Below, one piece after another: positions 1 through 6,472 of a stretch of DNA of 18,137 nucleotides. Position 1 is the first letter of the stretch, and each line of letters opens with the position of its first letter. The stretch spans positions 1-18,137 of the forward strand of contig RFVZ01000017.1 of the NCBI GenBank assembly GCA_009922405.1, given 5' to 3'. A program made the translations under genes and the position numbers. The stretch comes from Betaproteobacteria bacterium (GTDB taxonomy: Bacteria > Pseudomonadota > Gammaproteobacteria > Burkholderiales > Burkholderiaceae_E). The notes below the pieces were generated by a model, which was not told the origin of the DNA, did no database searches, and saw only the letters and a program-made list of their open reading frames with translations.

Positions 1-880
1 CCTTTTCTTGCTTGGCCGTCACACCGCCTGCTTCGGCGCAAACCACCTGCTCATCGCCCATCGCGTCGCCAGCGAGTTTGGCGAGTTCGGCAGTACAAAT
101 GCCATCGCCACCCAAGAACTTGGCCTTGATGCCGAGTTGCTTCATCTGGCGCAGCATCGGTCCCGCGACGGCGTCCATCCCGCCAAAAAATACGACGTCC
201 GGCTTGCTTCCCTTCAACTTGGTCAGGATGGCTGCAAAGTCGGTCGCTTTGTCGTTGGTGAATTCTCGTCCGGAAAGTTTGCCCCCTGCGGCCTTAACCG
301 CCTTCTCGAATTCATCGGCAACCCCCTGGCCGTAGGCCGTTCGGTCATCAATGATTGCAATCGCTTTGCCCTTGAGATCTTTAACGGCATACCGACCGAG
401 CGTTCCACCCAGTTGACCATCGTTTGCAACCACCCTGAATGCGGTCTTGTAGCCCTGCATCGTGTATTTTGGATTCGTGGCTGAGGGCGAAATTTGGGGG
501 ATCCCAGCCTCGAAATAAATCTTGGAAGCGGGGATCGTTGTACCGGAATTCAGATGCCCGATGACGCCCGCCACCTTCGCATCGACCAGCTTCTGTGCGA
601 CTGCGGTGCCTTGTTTTGGATCTGCCCCGTCGTCCTCAGGCAGAAGTTCAAATTTGACCTCCTGCCCGCCAATCTTGATCTTCTTCTCATTCAGATCTTC
701 GATGGCGAGCCGCGCACCGTTTTCATTATCTTTTCCAAGATGGGCTTGATTACCGGTCAGTGGCGCGACGTGACCAATTTTGATCACCGTCTGGGCGTTA
801 ACAAACCCGGTGGCGGTTGCAAAGACAGCACTCACCGCAATCGATTGTGCGATGTGAGAAGGCTTCAGGGTCCGAGACAT
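1..880 (-). CDS. Branched-chain amino acid-type ABC transporter substrate-binding protein (LivK-like), C-terminus cut by window edge
   Basis: This is the first 293 codons of a periplasmic binding protein of the leucine/isoleucine/valine (LivK, type I fold) family, which captures a ligand outside the inner membrane and delivers it to a LivHMGF-type ABC importer. Translating the minus strand from the ATG at 880 gives a Sec signal peptide (basic MSRTLKPSH, hydrophobic core, likely cleavage after VNAQ), then IKIGHVAPLTG, the usual first strand of the family, then HLGKDNENGARLAIEDLN, IGHLNSGTTIPAS and PQISPSATNP, all typical of the ligand-cleft lobe. FRVVANDGQLG and AIIDDRTAYGQG start the second lobe. 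The start is supported by AGGAG at 887-891, six bases upstream. Full-length relatives have about 370-380 residues, so roughly 80 are missing beyond base 1. The ligand cannot be told from the sequence; such proteins also bind amides, aromatic acids and other compounds. Confidence 0.92.
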   Translation of the reverse strand, partial: MSRTLKPSHIAQSIAVSAVFATATGFVNAQTVIKIGHVAPLTGNQAHLGKDNENGARLAIEDLNEKKIKIGGQEVKFELLPEDDGADPKQGTAVAQKLVDAKVAGVIGHLNSGTTIPASKIYFEAGIPQISPSATNPKYTMQGYKTAFRVVANDGQLGGTLGRYAVKDLKGKAIAIIDDRTAYGQGVADEFEKAVKAAGGKLSGREFTNDKATDFAAILTKLKGSKPDVVFFGGMDAVAGPMLRQMKQLGIKAKFLGGDGICTAELAKLAGDAMGDEQVVCAEAGGVTAKQEK

Positions 881-937
881 AAAATGCTCCTAAGAGGTGA
901 ATACTCGCCCGCATCGTAATGCGAAAAACAAGATCTC

Positions 938-996
938 GAAACTGGGTGAAACACTGGGTTAAACAATGGGTTAAACGCTGGGTTAAACGCTGGGTT
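938..996. repeat. 12-base tandem repeat, four full units plus a degenerate one, abutting the smpB stop codon
   Basis: On the plus strand the units are AAACACTGGGTT (949-960), AAACAATGGGTT (961-972), AAACGCTGGGTT (973-984) and AAACGCTGGGTT (985-996), preceded by a degenerate unit GAAACTGGGTG (938-948). The two units nearest smpB are identical and divergence grows away from the gene. The smpB stop codon is the TTA/TAA at 995-997, and because the period is a multiple of three the same TAA recurs in the smpB frame at 983-985, 971-973 and 959-961. The array fills much of the gap between smpB and the LivK-like gene. I see no spacers or dyad, so it is not a CRISPR or a standard terminator. Confidence 0.9.
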
Positions 997-1441
997 AGGC
1001 CCGGGTCTTCATCAGTCGTGCCCGATCGCGCTGCCATTCGCGATCTTTTTCGGACGCGCGTTTATCGTGTTGCTTTTTGCCCTTGGCCAGGCCGACCGCC
1101 AGCTTGATACGGCCCTTTAAGTAGTGCATGTCTAGCGGAACCAGCGTGTAGCCGGCGCGAACGACTTTGCCGATCAGCTTGCTGATCTCGGCGCCGCGCA
1201 TGAGCAGCTTGCGGGTCCGGACCGGATCAGGACGAATATGGGTCGACGCAGCGAGCAAAGGCGAAATGTGGGCCCCGAGCAGCCAGAGTTCGCCATCTCG
1301 AATGATCACATAAGCTTCCTGGATCTGGGCCCGACCGGCGCGGATCGCTTTCACTTCCCAACCCTCGAGGACCAGGCCCGCCTCGTGGCGTTCCTCGATA
1401 AAGTAGTCGTGATTGGCCTTGCGGTTTTCGATGATCGACAT
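995..1441 (-). CDS. smpB: SsrA-binding protein SmpB (trans-translation)
   Basis: SmpB binds tmRNA (SsrA) and brings it to stalled ribosomes, so the nascent chain is tagged for proteolysis and the ribosome released. The 148-residue product is close to the usual length of 150-160. It opens with NRKANHDYFIEERHEAG and GWEVKAIRAGRAQIQEAYV, the conserved OB-fold core, followed by LLGAHISPL, HDPVRTRKLL-like HIRPDPVRTRKLL, and GYTLVPLDMHYLKGRIKLAVGLAKGKKQHDKR. The Lys/Arg-rich tail (residues about 130-148) fits the C-terminal helix that enters the mRNA channel. I chose the ATG at 1441 because it gives the standard N-terminus MSIIENRKA; a longer reading to 1525 adds unrelated residues and crosses into ratA. 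It diverges from ratA with 36 bases between the two starts. No clear Shine-Dalgarno site precedes it. The ssrA gene itself is not in this window. Confidence 0.97.
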   Translation of the reverse strand: MSIIENRKANHDYFIEERHEAGLVLEGWEVKAIRAGRAQIQEAYVIIRDGELWLLGAHISPLLAASTHIRPDPVRTRKLLMRGAEISKLIGKVVRAGYTLVPLDMHYLKGRIKLAVGLAKGKKQHDKRASEKDREWQRDRARLMKTRA

Positions 1442-1477
1442 GTTGCGTCGTATTTGCCGCTTACAATCCTTCAGTAT

Positions 1478-1915
1478 ATGGCTGTCGTTACCCGTAGCGT
1501 GTTGTTGCCCCACACGGCCCGGCAAATGTTTGATCTTGTCGCTGACGTGACCTCGTATCCAGGCTTCTTGCCTTGGTGCGGAGAAGCGCGTGTGTGCGAG
1601 TCAAGCCCTGAGGGTATGACTGCAACTTTAACGATCGCGTTTAAGGGCTTACGGCAGTCGTTCACGACCCGCAACGATCACATTGAAGGCCAGCGAATCG
1701 GGATGCGCCTTGTGGACGGGCCGTTTGCGATGCTGACCGGTGAATGGACCTTCACTCCTTTGAGCGAGAGCGCCTGTCGCGTGGATTTTCAGTTGGACTA
1801 TCGATTCTCGAATAGCCTGCTGGAAAAGGTTGTGGGCAGCGTGTTTGACCCGATTGCCAAGAGTTTTGTCGACGCCTTTGTTCGCCGCGCCGACGAGTTG
1901 TATGGAATCGATTAA
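1478..1915 (+). CDS. ratA: RatA-family protein (START/polyketide-cyclase fold, COQ10-like)
   Basis: The 145-residue product is a single START-like domain of the RatA/COQ10 family. Family markers are VTRSVLLPHTARQMFDLVADV at the N-terminus, SYPGFLPWC, then the strand FKGLRQSFTTRN and DGPFAMLTGEWTF, and the C-terminal helix FDPIAKSFVDAFVRRADELYG. In E. coli the homologue (RatA/PasT, formerly YfjG) was reported as an inhibitor of 70S ribosome assembly and linked to persistence, while the related COQ10 proteins support ubiquinone function, so the exact role here is open. Its placement divergent from smpB and directly before rnfH is the arrangement known from E. coli. The ATG at 1478 gives the usual N-terminus, but no Shine-Dalgarno sequence precedes it. 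Extension upstream of this ATG would run into smpB coding sequence. Confidence 0.93.
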   Translation: MAVVTRSVLLPHTARQMFDLVADVTSYPGFLPWCGEARVCESSPEGMTATLTIAFKGLRQSFTTRNDHIEGQRIGMRLVDGPFAMLTGEWTFTPLSESACRVDFQLDYRFSNSLLEKVVGSVFDPIAKSFVDAFVRRADELYGID

Positions 1916-2285
1916 AGCGCCCGATCTTTTAACGGTCGAGCTAGTTTTGGCGACAGATGGCAGCGCACAGTTGCTGACACTGAAGCTCCCCCTGGGGTCC
2001 AGTGTCCTCGACGCCTTGAAGTTGGCTGCGCGGAAAGATCCGCGATGGCTGATGCCAATTTCGGGGGCGGATTCCTCGCCGCCTTGGGCGCTCGCGGTCT
2101 GGAACCAACGGGTGACCGCGGAACGCATGCTCGAGGAGGGCGATCGCGTTGAATTGTTGCGACCGCTCATTGCCCAGCCTAAGGAAGACCGGCGAGATCG
2201 GGTGGACGATAAGCGTGCTGCGGCTCCCCGCAGTCGCTGGAGACCGGACGCTCGCGGCCCCCTCCGTCGAGAGCCATCGGTATAA
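1902..2285 (+). CDS. rnfH: RnfH family (RatB / UPF0125) ubiquitin-like fold protein
   Basis: This encodes 127 residues of the RnfH/UPF0125 family, a small beta-grasp (ubiquitin-like) protein. In Rhodobacter the name comes from the rnf cluster; in E. coli it is RatB, next to ratA. Its biochemical role is not settled. Recognisable parts are VELVLATDGSAQLLTLKLP, GSSVLDALKLA, WALAVWNQRVTAERMLEEGD and the signature RVELLRPLIAQPKEDRRDR. The family normally ends soon after that signature, at about 85-105 residues; here an Arg/Pro-rich tail of about 35 residues follows, of unknown meaning. The ATG at 1902 lies inside the last codons of ratA, giving a 14-base overlap, so translation is probably coupled. 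Its stop codon overlaps a TATAAT hexamer that may serve guaB. Confidence 0.9.
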   Translation: MESIKAPDLLTVELVLATDGSAQLLTLKLPLGSSVLDALKLAARKDPRWLMPISGADSSPPWALAVWNQRVTAERMLEEGDRVELLRPLIAQPKEDRRDRVDDKRAAAPRSRWRPDARGPLRREPSV

Positions 2286-2286
2286 T
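2281..2286 (+). promoter_or_regulatory. Possible -10 element of a guaB promoter
   Basis: A perfect TATAAT hexamer overlaps the rnfH stop codon and lies about 25 bases before the guaB start. No recognisable -35 hexamer sits 16-18 bases upstream: the bases there are C-rich. It may work with an activator or be chance, and guaB could also be transcribed from the ratA side. Confidence 0.4.
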
Positions 2287-2297
2287 TGCGTTTTGTC

Positions 2298-2305
2298 AGA
2301 GGAGG
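2298..2305 (+). promoter_or_regulatory. Strong Shine-Dalgarno site that fixes the guaB start
   Basis: AGAGGAGG lies five bases before the ATG at 2311. This is the best ribosome binding site I see in the window and favours the longer guaB reading frame over the TTG at 2368, where the canonical family N-terminus would begin. Confidence 0.85.
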
Positions 2306-2310
2306 CTGCG

Positions 2311-3828
2311 ATGCGCGAACGCGCCGTGCCATCGACAGGGCCCACACGGTCGGGGTCCTCCAGCGGATTGCGGGTTGTCACCCGCGCATTGACGTTCGAT
2401 GACGTCTTGCTGATCCCCGCCTATTCCGAAATTTTGCCCCGCGAAACCTCGTTGCGGACACGACTCACGCGCAACATCGCGCTAAATATCCCGCTCGTTT
2501 CTGCTGCGATGGACACCGTGACCGAAGCGCGGTTGGCCATTGCAATGGCACAGGAAGGCGGTATCGGGATCGTTCACAAGAATCTCTCACCCGAGGCCCA
2601 GGCCAACGAGGTGGCGCGGGTCAAACGCTTTGAATCAGGGATTGTCTCGGACCCAATTACGGTCCCGCCAACAATGTCGGTTCGCGATGTGGTCGCATTA
2701 ACCCAGCATTACCGCATTTCGGGCCTACCCGTGATCGATGAAGGACGTGTCGTTGGCATCGTGACGAACCGCGATCTAAGGTTTGAACAACGGCTCGATA
2801 TCCCTGTGCGCGACATCATGACGCCTCGGGCCCGACTGGTTACTGTCCCTGAAGGAACAGGCCTCGATCAGGCACAGACGCTCATGCACCGTCATCGGTT
2901 GGAGCGTGTACTGGTTGTCGATGAGGAGTTTCACCTGAAGGGTCTGATTACCGTCAAAGATATCTTAAAGGCGACGGAACACCCTCACGCTTGCAAGGAC
3001 TCCGCCGGCAAATTGCGGGTCGGTGCCGCAGTTGGGGTCGGTGGGGATTCATCTGAGCGGGTGGCTCGTCTGGTTGCGGCGGGCGTAGATGTCATCGTTG
3101 TAGATACGGCCCACGGACATACCCTCGGCGTACTCGAACAAGTCCGCCAGATGAAATCAGCCTATCCACAGGTCGACATCATTGCCGGCAATATCGCCAC
3201 GGCTGCTGCAGCGATGGCACTTGCTGAAGCTGGAGCAGACGCCGTCAAGGTCGGGATCGGCCCCGGTTCAATTTGCACCACAAGGGTGGTCGCCGGGGTC
3301 GGCGTTCCTCAAATTACGGCAATCGCCGAGGTGGCCAGCGCGCTTGAATCACTCGGCATTCCTGCGGTTGCCGATGGCGGTATTCGATACTCCGGCGACG
3401 TTGCAAAAGCGATCGCCGCAGGCGCCTCCTCGGTCATGATGGGCTCGATGTTCGCCGGTACCGAAGAAGCCCCCGGTGAGGTCATTCTGTATCAGGGGCG
3501 TTCCTACAAAAGCTACCGCGGAATGGGTTCAATCGGTGCGATGCAACAGGGCGCGGCCGATCGCTATTTTCAAGATGCTTCGACGGGAGTCGATAAGCTG
3601 GTTCCAGAGGGGATCGAAGGGCGCGTGCCCTACAAAGGCGGACTGGCTGCAATCTTGTTTCAGCTCTGCGGCGGCCTCCGGGCCTCGATGGGCTATTGCG
3701 GATGTGCCGGTATCGACGAAATGCGGACCCAAAGCCAATTTGTCGAAATTACCGCGGCGGGCATTCGTGAGAGCCACGTACATGACGTTCAGATCACCAA
3801 AGAAGCACCGAACTATCGGGCCGACTGA
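2311..3828 (+). CDS. guaB: Inosine-5'-monophosphate dehydrogenase GuaB
   Basis: IMP dehydrogenase oxidises IMP to XMP with NAD, the rate-limiting step of guanine nucleotide synthesis. The 505-residue product has the TIM-barrel start ALTFDDVLLIPAYS (about 26-39), a tandem CBS (Bateman) module at about 112-222 (SDPITVPPTMSVRDVV, RDIMTPRARLVTV), then the catalytic half: VDTAHGH, AGNIATAAAAMAL, the active-site loop GPGSICTTR with nucleophile Cys322, DGGIRYSGDVAKAIAAGA, and the mobile flap region SYRGMGSIGAM. It ends with MGYCGCAGIDEMR, close to the usual C-terminus. Most bacterial GuaB have about 487 residues; the extra length is a Ser/Arg/Pro-rich stretch of 19 residues ahead of the conserved LRVVTRALTF. 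The start at 2311 rests on a strong Shine-Dalgarno site. guaA follows after 20 bases, so the two are very likely one transcript. Confidence 0.97.
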   Translation: MRERAVPSTGPTRSGSSSGLRVVTRALTFDDVLLIPAYSEILPRETSLRTRLTRNIALNIPLVSAAMDTVTEARLAIAMAQEGGIGIVHKNLSPEAQANEVARVKRFESGIVSDPITVPPTMSVRDVVALTQHYRISGLPVIDEGRVVGIVTNRDLRFEQRLDIPVRDIMTPRARLVTVPEGTGLDQAQTLMHRHRLERVLVVDEEFHLKGLITVKDILKATEHPHACKDSAGKLRVGAAVGVGGDSSERVARLVAAGVDVIVVDTAHGHTLGVLEQVRQMKSAYPQVDIIAGNIATAAAAMALAEAGADAVKVGIGPGSICTTRVVAGVGVPQITAIAEVASALESLGIPAVADGGIRYSGDVAKAIAAGASSVMMGSMFAGTEEAPGEVILYQGRSYKSYRGMGSIGAMQQGAADRYFQDASTGVDKLVPEGIEGRVPYKGGLAAILFQLCGGLRASMGYCGCAGIDEMRTQSQFVEITAAGIRESHVHDVQITKEAPNYRAD

Positions 3829-3848
3829 TTCGACTGGAGAAATCTTGC

Positions 3849-5474
3849 GTGGCGCACCAACGGATATTGATTCTTGATTTTGGGTCGCAAGTCACTCAGC
3901 TGATTGCGCGACGGGTCCGCGAGGGGCAGGTTTATTGCGAGATTCACCCTCACGACGTTTCCGAAGCCTTCCTTCGGGGGTTCGGCGCACAGGGCGTCGT
4001 CCTTTCGGGTAGCCCTGCGTCGACGACCGATTCCGCGTCCTTAACGGTCTCAGAAACCGTATTCAAGCTTGGCGTACCAGTACTCGGGATCTGCTACGGC
4101 ATGCAGTTAATGGCCACTCAACTGGGGGGACGCGTAGAAAGCAGTCCAACCCGGGAATTTGGTTCAGCCGAAGTGCGCGCTCGCGGGCATACCCGACTTC
4201 TTGAGGGATTCCAGGATCGGACCAACGAAGCAGGGCACGGCCTGCTCGATGTCTGGATGAGCCACGGTGACAAGGTCATCGCGTTGCCAGAGGGCTTTCG
4301 GCTGATGGCGTCGACTGCTTCTTGCCCGATCGCTGGGATGGCTGATGAGACACGGAACTTCTATGGCGTGCAATTCCACCCTGAAGTGACCCATACACGC
4401 CAGGGAGCGGCCATTCTCACGCGTTTTGTACGCGAGATATGCGGCTGCGCAGGGGACTGGCAGATGGCGTCGCACATTGACGAGGCCGTCGACTTGATCC
4501 GTCGTCAGGTGGGTGATGAGCACGTCATCTTAGGTTTATCGGGCGGCGTTGATTCGTCTGTGGCCGCTGTCCTGATTCATCGGGCAATCGGTGACCAGCT
4601 CACCTGCGTTTTCGTTGATCACGGCTTGCTTCGGATGGGCGAGGGCGCCCAGGTAATGTCGATATTCGCCGAACATCTTGGCGTTAAGGTCGTCCACGTC
4701 GACGCCTCTGAGAATTTTTTGAGCAAGCTAAGAGATGTTTCGGACCCCGAGCAGAAGCGTCGAATCATCGGAGCAGAGTTTGTCGAGGTTTTCCAGACCG
4801 AGGCAAATCGCCTACCGGTCAGTGCCAAGTGGTTGGCGCAGGGCACCATTTACCCCGACGTCATCGAATCGGCCGGTGGCAAGAATAAGAATGCTGCAAA
4901 AATCAAGAGTCACCACAACGTAGGTGGATTGCCCGAAACGCTCAATCTAAAATTACTGGAGCCCCTGCGGGATCTTTTCAAGGACGAGGTTCGCGCGCTC
5001 GGTCTTGCACTAGGACTGCCGGCTTCAATGATCCACCGTCACCCATTCCCCGGGCCAGGTTTGGGCGTGCGGATTCTCGGTCCAGTTCAGGCTGAATTCG
5101 CCGATCTGTTGCGACGGGCCGACGCTATCTTTCTCGAGGAACTGAAAAATACCAAGGCGACGGACCAAGATCACTTCGCCGGACTCTGTGAGGCGGCTCA
5201 GGTTGAACAGAGTTGGTATGACCTCACAAGCCAGGCATTTGCAGTGTTTTTGCCGGTGAGATCGGTCGGTGTCATGGGCGACGGCCGTACCTACCAGTGG
5301 GTGGTCGCCCTGCGGGCGGTTCAGACCACGGATTTTATGACCGCCCATTGGGCGCACCTGCCTCATGCCTTGTTGGGCCGAGTGTCGAACCGGATTATCA
5401 ATGAAGTGCGGGGCATTAACCGGGTGGTTTATGACATCTGCGGAAAGCCGCCGGCGACGATCGAGTGGGAATAA
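3849..5474 (+). CDS. guaA: GMP synthase (glutamine-hydrolysing) GuaA
   Basis: GMP synthase aminates XMP to GMP using ATP and ammonia from glutamine. The 541-residue product has all three parts. A class I glutamine amidotransferase domain (about 1-200) carries the triad Cys82 in GICYGMQLM, His177 and Glu179 in FHPEVTHT. The ATP-pyrophosphatase domain starts near 205, with its P-loop SGGVDSS at 231-237 and FVDHGLLR after it. The C-terminal dimerisation and XMP-binding part includes HPFPGPGLGVRILG and ends in DICGKPPATIEWE, the hallmark terminus. E. coli GuaA has 525 residues. The start is the GTG at 3849, which gives the usual MAHQRILILDFGSQ and has GGAGA at 3836-3840 eight bases ahead; no in-frame ATG fits. 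Translation initiation by GTG may lower its yield slightly relative to guaB. Confidence 0.98.
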   Translation: MAHQRILILDFGSQVTQLIARRVREGQVYCEIHPHDVSEAFLRGFGAQGVVLSGSPASTTDSASLTVSETVFKLGVPVLGICYGMQLMATQLGGRVESSPTREFGSAEVRARGHTRLLEGFQDRTNEAGHGLLDVWMSHGDKVIALPEGFRLMASTASCPIAGMADETRNFYGVQFHPEVTHTRQGAAILTRFVREICGCAGDWQMASHIDEAVDLIRRQVGDEHVILGLSGGVDSSVAAVLIHRAIGDQLTCVFVDHGLLRMGEGAQVMSIFAEHLGVKVVHVDASENFLSKLRDVSDPEQKRRIIGAEFVEVFQTEANRLPVSAKWLAQGTIYPDVIESAGGKNKNAAKIKSHHNVGGLPETLNLKLLEPLRDLFKDEVRALGLALGLPASMIHRHPFPGPGLGVRILGPVQAEFADLLRRADAIFLEELKNTKATDQDHFAGLCEAAQVEQSWYDLTSQAFAVFLPVRSVGVMGDGRTYQWVVALRAVQTTDFMTAHWAHLPHALLGRVSNRIINEVRGINRVVYDICGKPPATIEWE

Positions 5475-5490
5475 ATTTGGGTCTCATCAG

Positions 5491-6462
5491 ATGAAGCGTA
5501 GAAATCTTTTGCAGGCAGCCGCCGCGGTTGCCTTGCCGGTCCAGCGCGCACTTGCAGAGCCTGGGTTTCCAACCAAAACGCTTCGGTACATTGTTCCGGT
5601 CGCGGTTGGCGGTGGAAGTGACCTGGTAGGTCGTACGGTGACGGAACGTTGGGGCCGGGCGCTGAAACAGGTCTTTGTAGTTGACAACATTGGCGGGGGC
5701 GGCGGAGTCCTGGCCTGTCAGGCAGCCATCCGAGCCCCCGCCGATGGCTACACCCTGCTGCAGGGTTATGTGGCCACCCATGGGACAAGTCCAGCGACCC
5801 GGGTTCTTCCGTATGACCCAATCAAGGATTTCACTCCGGTTGGGATGATTGGCGGCACGCCGAACGTTCTGGTGATTAATTCGAACCTTTCTGCGAGGAC
5901 ACTCAAGGAATTCCTGGAGTACGTTCGAAAGAACCCCGGCAGACTTAGCTATGGATCTGCCGGCCAGGGCTCGCTGACACATCTGACCATGGAGTTGTTC
6001 AAGCAACAGGTGGGCTCGTTTATGGTCCACATACCCTACCGCGGGATTGCGCCTGCATTCAACGACCTCATCGGTGGTCAGACTCAGGCAATGTTCCCGG
6101 GGCTCGCGGCCGCCATGCCCCATATCCGCTCGGGACGAGCTAGGCCACTTGCCATTACCGGGCAAAACCGTCACCCGCTGCTTAAGGAAGTTCCGACCCT
6201 CGAAGAGTCGGGTTTCAGGGGCTTCGATGCCCAACAGTGGTACGGCGTCGTCGGACCGGCTGGGTTGCCTGCCGATGTTGTGAAGACTCTGAGCGACACC
6301 CTTGTTTTAACCCTGCAGGCGCCGGATATGGCAGATAAGCTCGCCATCGAAGCGATCGAGCCGCGTCCGATGACGCCCGAGGCTTTTGGGAAATTCATCA
6401 AAGCGGATATCGCTCGCTGGACCCAACTCGTTAAAGATCGAAATATCCAACTAGAGGGCTGA
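5491..6462 (+). CDS. Bug/TctC-family tripartite tricarboxylate transporter substrate-binding protein
   Basis: This 323-residue protein belongs to the Bug (TctC, TTT receptor) family, periplasmic proteins that bind carboxylates and related compounds and are hugely expanded in Burkholderiales. Family marks are TLRYIVPVAVGGGSDLVGR after the signal peptide, VVDNIGGGGGVLACQA, PADGYTLLQG, LPYDPIKDFTPVGMIGG, YGSAGQGSLTHLTMELFK, VHIPYRGIAPAFNDLIGGQ and the C-terminal VPTLEESGFRGFDA. The N-terminus MKRRNLLQAAAAVALP has paired arginines and a hydrophobic run ending ALAEP, so export by Tat or Sec is likely. The ATG at 5491 was chosen because the signal peptide starts there; a longer frame from 5365 lies inside guaA. 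It starts 16 bases after guaA with no strong ribosome binding site. No tctA or tctB membrane gene is nearby, so it is an orphan receptor. The ligand is unknown. Confidence 0.94.
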   Translation: MKRRNLLQAAAAVALPVQRALAEPGFPTKTLRYIVPVAVGGGSDLVGRTVTERWGRALKQVFVVDNIGGGGGVLACQAAIRAPADGYTLLQGYVATHGTSPATRVLPYDPIKDFTPVGMIGGTPNVLVINSNLSARTLKEFLEYVRKNPGRLSYGSAGQGSLTHLTMELFKQQVGSFMVHIPYRGIAPAFNDLIGGQTQAMFPGLAAAMPHIRSGRARPLAITGQNRHPLLKEVPTLEESGFRGFDAQQWYGVVGPAGLPADVVKTLSDTLVLTLQAPDMADKLAIEAIEPRPMTPEAFGKFIKADIARWTQLVKDRNIQLEG

Positions 6463-6472
6463 AAGAGTTTTT

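Noticed and set aside
8..919. Plus-strand open frames at 8-484 and 494-919
   Set aside because: They are antisense to the well-supported LivK-like gene, which has a signal peptide and family motifs; the plus frames have no recognisable domains.
938..996. A CRISPR array
   Set aside because: Units are 12 bases without spacers and no cas genes are near.
1649..2347. A 232-codon minus-strand frame over ratA and rnfH
   Set aside because: It is antisense to two family-matched genes and rich in Arg/Ser of the kind produced by a shadow frame; no motif is seen.
5416..6234. A 272-codon minus-strand frame across the Bug gene
   Set aside because: The plus-strand Bug protein has clear family motifs throughout; the antisense product has no domain and begins and ends within neighbouring coding sequence.
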